Below the pieces are notes generated by a model. That model did no database searches. It was not told where the DNA came from and was given only the letters and a program-made list of their open reading frames with translations. The translations under genes were made by a program, and so were the position numbers. Shown here in pieces: positions 57,588 to 64,000 of a stretch of DNA of 64,000 bases. The DNA is from Streptomyces sp. NBC_00663 (GTDB lineage Bacteria > Actinomycetota > Actinomycetes > Streptomycetales > Streptomycetaceae): contig NZ_CP109027.1 in the NCBI RefSeq assembly GCF_036226885.1, positions 9,238,001-9,302,000 on the forward strand. The letters run 5' to 3'. Positions within the stretch are counted from its first letter, which is position 1; the number at the start of each line of letters is the position of its first letter.

Positions 57588-60500
57588 TCACGCATCCGCG
57601 CGGACCCCGTCGAGCAGTGCCGTCTGGAGTTGGGTCGACTTGCGGCGGGTCACCCGGGTCGCGCGGCCCGGCGGCAGGTTGCGGCCCTTGAGGCTGCCGA
57701 TGATGAACCCCTCCGACGGCGGGCAGGAGAGCAGCAGGGTGGGGGAGTTGACCTCCTGGAGGCGGCGCAGCAGGGCTTCGTTCAGGCCGCGTCCCGCGCC
57801 CGCCGCCGAGCGGGAGACGATCAGGTGCAGGCCGACCTCCCAGCCGAGGGCGAGGTGGTTGAGCAGCGGGTCGAAGGGGGCGTTCATGGGCCCGGCGCCC
57901 AGCAGGTCGTAGTCGTCGACCAGGATGAACAGCCGTGGGCCCTTCCACCAGTCGCACTTGCGCATGCGGGACGGCGTGATCTCCGGGCCCGGCAGACGGG
58001 TGGTGACCGCCCGGGCGGCGCCGGAGATCATGTCCTTGAGGGCGTCCATGGAGACCGCGTGGCCCAGGCGGTACTCGTCCGGGATCGCCTCGACGAGTTC
58101 GCGGCGGTAGTCGACGACGAGGATGCGGGCCTCGGCGGGGGTGTAACGGTCCATGACGGCCTTGGCCGCCATCCGCAGCATGTTGGTCTTGCCGCTCTCG
58201 GTGTCCCCGACGACGATCATGTGCGGGGTCTCGGTGAAGTCGTGCCAGACGGTGGAGAGTTCCTCCTCCTCAAGACCGATCGGCATGCGGAAGCCGCCTT
58301 CGGGACCGGTCGCCTGCGCGGGGGCCGGCAGGTCGGCGTAGGGCAGCTTGGTCGGCAGCATGCGGACCGGCGGCGCCGGCGGGCCCTGCCAGCTCTCCTT
58401 GACCGCCGCCACCAGCTCGGCGACGCCTTCGGTCAGGTCGTCGGCCGACTCCGTGCCGTCGATGCGGGGCAGCGCGGTGAGGTAGTGCAGCTTGGTGTCG
58501 CGGGTCAGGCCGCGCCCCGGCAGCCGGGGCACGGTCGCGGCCCGCCGCATGTCGATCTCCGAGTCCATCGGATCGCCCATCCGCAGCTCCAGATGGGTGG
58601 CGGCCTGGTCGCGGATCGAGGACGTCAGCTCCACCCAGCGGGCGGTGGTGACGATCAGATGGATGCCGTAGTTGAGGCCGCGTGCGGCGATCGCGCCGAA
58701 GGTCTGGATGTGCCGGTCGAAGTCCTGGCGGACCGTGGACCAGCCGTCGATGACCAGGAACACGTCGCCGTGGCGCTCGTCCGGGAACTCACCGGCCGCG
58801 CGGCGGCGCCGGAAGGTGGCCATGGAGTCGATGCCGTGGTCGAGGAAGAACCGTTCGCGGGCCGCGAGCAGGGAGGTGACCTCGGCGATCGTACGACTGA
58901 CGCGCTCGGTCTCCAGGCGGGCCGCGACACCGCTCATGTGCGGGAGCCCGGCCAGGCCCGACAGGGTGCCGCCGCCGAAGTCCAGGCAGTAGAACTGCAC
59001 TTCGCGGGGGGTGTGGGTGAGGGCGAGCGCGGTGAGGATCGTACGGACCATGGTGCTCTTGCCGCTCTGCGGACCGCCGGCGACGGCGATGTGCCCGCCC
59101 GCCCCCGACAGGTCGAGGGTCAGCAGATCGCGGAGCTGGTCGAAGGGCCGGTCGACGATGCCGATGGGGATGGTGAGCCGGCCGTGTCCGGTCCGGCCCG
59201 CCGCGGTGAGACCCAGCTCGGGATCGGGGGTGAGCGGCGGCAGCACCTGGTCGAGCGTGGTGGGCCGGTCCAGCGGCGGCAGCCACACCTGGTGTGCCGC
59301 GGGGCCGGCGTCGCGCAGGCGTGCCACGGCGACGGACAGCAGGGTCTCGCCGTTCTCGTCGAGCTCGGGCTCCGGGTCGGGGTCCGGGGCGAGGGGCAGT
59401 TGCCGCGGCATGACGTACGTCGTCGTCCACGGCACGGTCTGGCTGGTGACGCGGGCCCGGTGGGCGAGCCCGCGCCGCTCCTGGTAGGGGCCGGAGACGT
59501 ACGCGGCACGGAAGCGGGTCAGGGCCTCCACGCCGGACTTGAGGAAGCCGCTGCCCGGTGCGGGCGGCAACTGGTAGGCGTCCGGAACGCCCAGGACACC
59601 GCGGCTCTCCATCGCGGAGAACGTGCGCAGGCCGATCCGGTAGGACAGATGGCTCTCCAGCTGGTGCATACGGCCCTCGTCGAGGCGCTGAGAGGCGAGC
59701 AGCAGATGCACTCCGAGCGAGCGTCCGAGCCGCCCGATCATGACGAAGAGTTCCATGAACTCACGGTGGGCGGCGAGCAGTTCGCTGAACTCGTCGACCA
59801 CCACGAAGAGGCTGGGCAGCGGTTCCAGCGGGACGCCGGAGGCGCGGGCCTTCTCGTAGTCCAGTGCCGAGGTGTAGTTGCCGGCGGAGCGCAGCAGCTC
59901 CTGGCGTCGCATCAACTCGCCGTGCAGGGCGTCCTGCATGCGGGAGACCAGGGCCGCCTCGCCGGCCAGGTTGGTGATCACGGCGGAGGTGTGGGGCAGT
60001 TCGTCCAGGCCGAGGAAGGTGGCGCCGCCCTTGAAGTCGACGAGGACGAAGTTGAGGGTCTCGGAGGAGTTGGTGAGGGCGAGGGCGAGGACGAGGGTGC
60101 GCAGCAGTTCGCTCTTGCCGGAGCCGGTGGCGCCGATGAGCATGCCGTGCGGTCCTGTGCCGCCCTGCGCGGACTCCTTGATGTCCAGTTCCACGGGCTG
60201 TCCGTCCGCGCCGACGGCGACGGGGACCCGCAGGCGCGCCGTGCCGGTGTGCTGCTGCCACAGGGCGGCCGGATCGTGCCGGTACAGGTCGGGGATGCCC
60301 AGCAGGGTGGTCAGTTCGACGTTGGTGGAGAGGGGTTCCGCGGCGTCGGCGCCGGTCCCCATGCCCATGCGGTACGGCGCGAGGCGCCGGGCCAGGGCGG
60401 TCGCGCCCGTGGTGCCGAAGGCGTCGGGGCGGCCGAGCACGGTGGTCTGTTCCTTGCGGTCCCGGTCGGTGCGCACCAGGGCGAAGGAGTCCCCGGACAC

Positions 60501-61589
60501 CTCGAAGCGGAGCGTGACGCGACCCGGCCGCCAAGTGAGGGCGCCGGAGAGGTCGAGGACGACCGTGTTGCGGTAGCCGGGGCCGTCGAGGCGGTGGCCG
60601 CTCGGGACGGTGCCGCCGTCGATCACGATGACGGTGAAGGGCTCCTCCCGGCCGGGGACGGCGTCCGGGTCGAAGGCGGGCCGCTCCTGGAACTCCGCGC
60701 CGAGGAGGTCCTCCAGCTCACCCAGGGCGGAGACGGTCATGCGGACCGGGCCGGCGCCGTCGCTGTCGTGCGGATGCAGGGCGTGCGGGAGCCACTTGGT
60801 CCACTCCCAGTCCGCGCGCCGCTCGTCCGCGACACAGAAGGCCAGCCACAGGTCGTCCGGCGAGTGGAAGGTGGCCAGTTGGGCGAGGAGGGCACGGGTG
60901 AGGGCACGTATGTGCTCCTCCTCGCCGCGGAACAGCACCCGGGCCCAGGCCCGCAGGTAGATGGCGATCGGCTGGTCCGGCACGCTCGCGTAGGCGCGGA
61001 TGAAGCTGCGCAGCGCGTGCGCGCTGAGCGGTTCCAGGTCCTCGACGGGACTGGTGGAGACAGGTGTGAGTTTCAGGCCAAGTTTCTGGTCACCGACGGC
61101 GACCCGGATCTCGCCGAAGTCCTCGTCGCGCGGCCGGCGTTCCCACAGCCGGGTGGTGCCGACCATCGACGACAGGGCCGCGGGCTCCGGGTGGCGCCAG
61201 GACAGCGCGCGCTGCTGGTCGGCCACGGCACCGCGCACTTTGCGCCGAATCTGGCCGAGGTAGCGCAGGTAGTCGCGCCGTTCGCCCTTGAGGCGCTGTT
61301 TGCGTTCGCTGCTGCGGCGCATCGCCTGCCCGACGATCATCGCGGCGGCGGCCACCACCATCACGCCCAGGGCGAGGTAGATGAATCCGCCGCTGCCCCG
61401 GGTGGCGCCGGGCCGCATGAACATGAACATCATCGAGACGGACATCAGGGCCATGGGGAGGTAGGTCCAGATGGCGGAGGAGTCCGGCACCACCTCGGGC
61501 AGGGGTGGTGGTTCCTGGAGGCTGAGTTCCCCGTCGGGCATCTCAGGGCCCCGGCGCCGGGCCGGGCGTCGGAACAGGACCACACTCAA
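57588..61589 (-). CDS. eccC: EccC, FtsK/SpoIIIE-type ATPase of the type VII secretion system
   Basis: 1333 residues from TTG 61589, chosen because AAGGAG precedes it and the sequence then starts SVVLFRRPARRRGPEMP, the conserved EccC beginning; longer frames upstream are not family-like. Two membrane helices (~25-80) precede three ATPase domains: Walker A GATGSGKSE (~486), GGPQSGKST (~838) and GDTESGKTN (~1128). Domain 1 keeps Walker B VVVDEFSEL; domains 2 and 3 are altered (VIDGWSTV, LVDDYDLL), as is usual in EccC. It drives ESX substrate export and binds substrate signals through the last domains. Confidence 0.95.
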   Translation of the reverse strand: MSVVLFRRPARRRGPEMPDGELSLQEPPPLPEVVPDSSAIWTYLPMALMSVSMMFMFMRPGATRGSGGFIYLALGVMVVAAAAMIVGQAMRRSSERKQRLKGERRDYLRYLGQIRRKVRGAVADQQRALSWRHPEPAALSSMVGTTRLWERRPRDEDFGEIRVAVGDQKLGLKLTPVSTSPVEDLEPLSAHALRSFIRAYASVPDQPIAIYLRAWARVLFRGEEEHIRALTRALLAQLATFHSPDDLWLAFCVADERRADWEWTKWLPHALHPHDSDGAGPVRMTVSALGELEDLLGAEFQERPAFDPDAVPGREEPFTVIVIDGGTVPSGHRLDGPGYRNTVVLDLSGALTWRPGRVTLRFEVSGDSFALVRTDRDRKEQTTVLGRPDAFGTTGATALARRLAPYRMGMGTGADAAEPLSTNVELTTLLGIPDLYRHDPAALWQQHTGTARLRVPVAVGADGQPVELDIKESAQGGTGPHGMLIGATGSGKSELLRTLVLALALTNSSETLNFVLVDFKGGATFLGLDELPHTSAVITNLAGEAALVSRMQDALHGELMRRQELLRSAGNYTSALDYEKARASGVPLEPLPSLFVVVDEFSELLAAHREFMELFVMIGRLGRSLGVHLLLASQRLDEGRMHQLESHLSYRIGLRTFSAMESRGVLGVPDAYQLPPAPGSGFLKSGVEALTRFRAAYVSGPYQERRGLAHRARVTSQTVPWTTTYVMPRQLPLAPDPDPEPELDENGETLLSVAVARLRDAGPAAHQVWLPPLDRPTTLDQVLPPLTPDPELGLTAAGRTGHGRLTIPIGIVDRPFDQLRDLLTLDLSGAGGHIAVAGGPQSGKSTMVRTILTALALTHTPREVQFYCLDFGGGTLSGLAGLPHMSGVAARLETERVSRTIAEVTSLLAARERFFLDHGIDSMATFRRRRAAGEFPDERHGDVFLVIDGWSTVRQDFDRHIQTFGAIAARGLNYGIHLIVTTARWVELTSSIRDQAATHLELRMGDPMDSEIDMRRAATVPRLPGRGLTRDTKLHYLTALPRIDGTESADDLTEGVAELVAAVKESWQGPPAPPVRMLPTKLPYADLPAPAQATGPEGGFRMPIGLEEEELSTVWHDFTETPHMIVVGDTESGKTNMLRMAAKAVMDRYTPAEARILVVDYRRELVEAIPDEYRLGHAVSMDALKDMISGAARAVTTRLPGPEITPSRMRKCDWWKGPRLFILVDDYDLLGAGPMNAPFDPLLNHLALGWEVGLHLIVSRSAAGAGRGLNEALLRRLQEVNSPTLLLSCPPSEGFIIGSLKGRNLPPGRATRVTRRKSTQLQTALLDGVRADA

Positions 61590-61798
61590 GAGCCGTCTCC
61601 TTGTGGGACAGGGGAGGAGGGTGGGGCAGGACGCAACCACCGGTCGGCTGATATTACGATCGTCGGGCGGGCGGTGAACTACCGTCCCTCCTGGGCGACT
61701 TGGCTGCGCCTGGGGCATTAACCCGATGTTCAGCGGTGCGCCGTCCGGTGTTTCCGTGCCCTGTCAGCACCATCTTCGGAGAGGCGTGAGTCAGCCCG

Positions 61799-63199
61799 AT
61801 GACTGACACTCAGGTGGCCGAGCTGTGCCGTCTGACGGTCCGTGCCCCGGCCAGGACCGTGGACCTCGCCGTGCCCGCCGACGTCCCCGTCGCCGACCTG
61901 CTGCCCGCGGTCCTCGGCTATGCGGGCGACGACCTGGAGGAGGCCGGACTCGACCACGGGGGCTGGGTCCTCCAGCGCCTCGGCGGCGAGCCGCTGGACG
62001 AGGAACGCACCCTGGACGCCTACGGAATGCGCGACGGCGAGACCCTCTTCCTGCGGCCTCGCACCGAGATGCTGCCCGAGGTGCATCTGGACGACCTGGT
62101 GGACGGCATCGCCACGACGATGCGTCAACGCCCCTACGGCTGGAGCCCGCAGGCGGGCCGTCGGCTGCTGCTCGGGATCGTCGTGGCGGTGCTCGGCGGA
62201 GGGCTGCTGCTGGCCGCCCTGCCCGGTGGCTCGGCGCTTCCCCGGGCCGTGTTCGCCTCCGTGGCCGGGCTGCTGCTGCTCGCCGGGGCGGGCGCCGCGA
62301 GCCGGGCGGTGGGGGACGCCGGGGCCGGAGCCGTTCTGGGCTTCATGGTCGCGCCGTACCTGGCGCTGGCGGGCTGGCTGCTGCCGGGCGGCGAACTGAG
62401 CGGCAGGCACGCCTACGAGGCACTGGGCGCACGGCTCTTGTCGGCGGGCGCGGCCGCGACCGGCGGCGCGGTCCTGGCGCTCGCGGTCGTGGCGGCGTTC
62501 GCCGCGCTGTTCCTCGGGCTCGCCGTGATCGCGGTGTTCGGCGCGGTGGCCGCGGCCCTGATGCTGGCCGCCGATCTGCCGCCCGCGCACGTCGCGGGGA
62601 TCCTCGCCGTCGTGGCGGTGGCGCTCGGCGCCTTCGTGCCCTCGCTGTCGTTCCGCATGTCCGGCATGCGGATGCCGCCGCTGCCCACCAACGCCCAGCA
62701 GTTGCAGGAGGGCATCGACCCCCATCCGGCGTCGGCGGTCGCCGAACGTGCCGTCCTCGCCGATGGCTGGATGACCTCCCTGTACGCGGCGGTCGGGACG
62801 GTCGCCGCGGGCTGTGTCGCGGTCCTCGCCCGGGACGGCGGGCTCGCCGAGGTGATCACCACGGCGGTGCTGTCCCTGCTGCTGGTGCTGCACGCGCGGG
62901 GGCTGGGCAACGTCTGGCAGCGGCTGTCGCTGGCGGTCCCGGGCGTGGCCGGTCTGCTCCTGCTGGTCCTCGCCGACGCACCGGACCTGGCGCCGGGGAC
63001 CCGGCTGGGCGTGGCCGCCGCTCTGCTGGCGGTCGCGGCGGCCCTGGCCATCGCGTCCTGGACCGTGCCCGGACGCCGCCTCGTGCCGTACTGGGGCCGG
63101 GCGGCGGAGCTGCTGCACTCCGCCCTGGCCATCAGCCTGCTGCCGCTCGCCCTGTGGGTGCTCGGCGTCTACGGCGCGCTGCGCTCCCTCAACGGCTGA
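61799..63199 (+). CDS. eccD: EccD, type VII secretion membrane channel subunit
   Basis: 466 residues from ATG 61799. Residues 1-~85 form the ubiquitin-like domain (ELCRLTVRAPARTVDLAVPA, TLDAYGMRDGETLFLRPR). Eleven membrane helices follow from ~125 to the end. EccD dimers make most of the inner-membrane ESX channel. It is divergent from eccC with 209 bp between starts; that gap must hold both promoters, but I see no clear element. It is followed by eccB in the same direction. Confidence 0.95.
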   Translation: MTDTQVAELCRLTVRAPARTVDLAVPADVPVADLLPAVLGYAGDDLEEAGLDHGGWVLQRLGGEPLDEERTLDAYGMRDGETLFLRPRTEMLPEVHLDDLVDGIATTMRQRPYGWSPQAGRRLLLGIVVAVLGGGLLLAALPGGSALPRAVFASVAGLLLLAGAGAASRAVGDAGAGAVLGFMVAPYLALAGWLLPGGELSGRHAYEALGARLLSAGAAATGGAVLALAVVAAFAALFLGLAVIAVFGAVAAALMLAADLPPAHVAGILAVVAVALGAFVPSLSFRMSGMRMPPLPTNAQQLQEGIDPHPASAVAERAVLADGWMTSLYAAVGTVAAGCVAVLARDGGLAEVITTAVLSLLLVLHARGLGNVWQRLSLAVPGVAGLLLLVLADAPDLAPGTRLGVAAALLAVAAALAIASWTVPGRRLVPYWGRAAELLHSALAISLLPLALWVLGVYGALRSLNG

Positions 63200-63274
63200 G
63201 CGCGCCGCCGAGGACCGGATCGAGGCCGCCCGACGGCCGAACCCACGCTGAACCGAAAGGCACCGAACGCCGCC

Positions 63275-64000
63275 ATGCAGTCCCGACGTGATCAGGTCCA
63301 GGCGCACATGTTCGTCATGGGGCGGCTCACCTCCAGCATGTTGCGCGCGGATCCGGACGCACCAGAGAGCCCCCAGGGACGGACCAACCGCGGAGTGGTG
63401 ATCGGCGTGGTGATCGCCGTGCTGCTCTCCGCCGGGGCGTTCGTGCTCGGCATGCTCAAGCCGGGAGCCAAGGACTCCTGGCAGGAGCCGGGCACGCTCG
63501 TGGTCGACAAGGCGACCGGGTCGCGCTACCTGTATCTGGACGGCCGGCTGCGGCCGGTGCGCAACTACGCCTCGGCGCGGCTGCTGGCGGGGGCCGACAT
63601 GACGGTCGCGACGGTCGGGGCGGGCTCCTTGAGCGGTACGCCCCACGGGGCGCCCGTCGGGATCACCGGCGCCCCTGACGTGCTTCCCGGCGGTGCTGAG
63701 CTGGACGACGGCCCCTGGCAGGTGTGTTCGGGCACCGCCACCGGTTCCACCGGCACCACGCTCGCCGTCGGCGTGCCGGCCGACGCGGCGGGCCTGCCCA
63801 CCACGCAGGCGCTGCTGGTGACGGGGCCCGACAAGGCCGACTATCTGGTGTGGAGGGGCAGCAAGCTGCGGCTGGACCGGGACACCGGCGCCCGCGAGGC
63901 CCTGGGCTACGGCTCCACACCGCGCGTCGCGGTGTCGGCGGCCTTCTTGAACTCCGTGCCGTCCGGCCCCGACCTGACGCCGGCGGAGGTCCCGGGCCTG
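63275..64000 (+). CDS. eccB: EccB, type VII secretion core component (3' end outside window)
   Basis: ATG 63275 (GAAAGG upstream), 242 residues before the window ends. It opens with QSRRDQVQAHMFVMGRLTSS, the conserved EccB N-terminus, then a single membrane helix (GVVIGVVIAVLLSAGAFVLG), and goes on to the extracytoplasmic domain with DKATGSRYLYLDGRLRPVRN and YLVWRGSKLRL. EccB forms the periplasm-facing part of the ESX complex. The full protein would be about twice this length. Confidence 0.95.
   Translation, partial: MQSRRDQVQAHMFVMGRLTSSMLRADPDAPESPQGRTNRGVVIGVVIAVLLSAGAFVLGMLKPGAKDSWQEPGTLVVDKATGSRYLYLDGRLRPVRNYASARLLAGADMTVATVGAGSLSGTPHGAPVGITGAPDVLPGGAELDDGPWQVCSGTATGSTGTTLAVGVPADAAGLPTTQALLVTGPDKADYLVWRGSKLRLDRDTGAREALGYGSTPRVAVSAAFLNSVPSGPDLTPAEVPGL

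Noticed and set aside
57561..61721. Antisense open frame of 1386 codons opposite eccC
   Set aside because: It is composed mostly of Gly, Arg, Ala and Val codons typical of GC-rich shadows; the minus strand encodes all EccC motifs.
61730..63646. Long antisense frame opposite eccD/eccB
   Set aside because: Low-complexity Arg/Gly/His/Gln composition and no domain; the plus strand encodes the ESX membrane proteins.

Overview
The window reads as a piece of Streptomyces (or very close actinomycete) chromosome. Third-codon positions are strongly G/C-biased, GTG and TTG starts are common, and the gene content is typical of the genus: many Rsb-type partner-switching proteins, secreted CBM13/GH18, CBM3-GH16 and GH64 enzymes, an LAxTG-anchored surface protein, DUF2637, and an actinobacterial ESX locus. 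I see no tRNA, rRNA, CRISPR array, insertion sequence or phage genes. Several very long antisense open frames are GC-rich shadows and were left out.

Layout. (1) 1-1.0 kb: the 3' end of a DUF2264 gene. (2) 1.3-20 kb: a dense anti-sigma/anti-anti-sigma signalling island. At its core is an overlapping-ORF operon, rsbR-rsbS-rsbT-(ATPase+PP2C)-(GAF+PP2C). A duplicated pair of PP2C-like proteins and a duplicated pair of MarR regulators flank it. Then come a HAMP-array hybrid histidine kinase, an ANTAR-GAF-PAS-PP2C phosphatase, three solo RsbW-like ATPases and two STAS proteins. No sigma factor gene lies inside the island, so any target sigma factor is encoded elsewhere. (3) 20-24 kb: acetyltransferase, secreted ThuA-ricin protein, secreted ricin-GH18 protein. 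(4) 24-33 kb: LAxTG surface protein, a run of small membrane or hypothetical proteins, a lipoprotein, DUF2637, an ECF-sigma-like protein with a C-terminal membrane helix, and an APH-like kinase. (5) 33-40 kb: an HxlR/hydrolase pair, the 3' remnant of a secreted-protein gene, a DUF5707-like protein, a DUF2238 membrane protein, a LysR regulator divergent from an inositol-phosphatase-like/NADP-oxidoreductase/GNAT run. (6) 40-45 kb: CBM3-GH16 enzyme divergent from a GntR regulator, then a PP2C + MASE1 operon. (7) 45-50 kb: TetR/MFS efflux module and TetR/SDR/ADH module, each with a tandem operator array. (8) 50-52.6 kb: GH64 glucanase and an alpha/beta hydrolase broken by an in-frame stop. (9) 52.7-64 kb: type VII secretion locus with a beta-helix/double-AAA+ protein, a mycosin, EccC, EccD and a partial EccB.

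How the genes may work together. The first 20 kb looks like a stressosome-style sensor plus many phosphatases and kinases that could set the phosphorylation state of STAS anti-anti-sigma proteins. Its two duplicated phosphatases have lost different metal-binding residues at aligned positions. A 14-bp palindrome, TTGYC-N4-GRCAA, recurs at three intergenic sites in this island. The secreted glycan enzymes have operator-like sites matching DasR, GntR and CebR/LacI-type control. The ESX genes encode the membrane core and ATPase of one secretion machine; its mycosin appears to lack the usual oxyanion-hole asparagine.

Limits. Everything is by reading only. Domain calls rest on motifs I recognise, start codons on visible ribosome-binding sites, and regulatory sites on symmetry and similarity to remembered consensus sequences. 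No searches were run.
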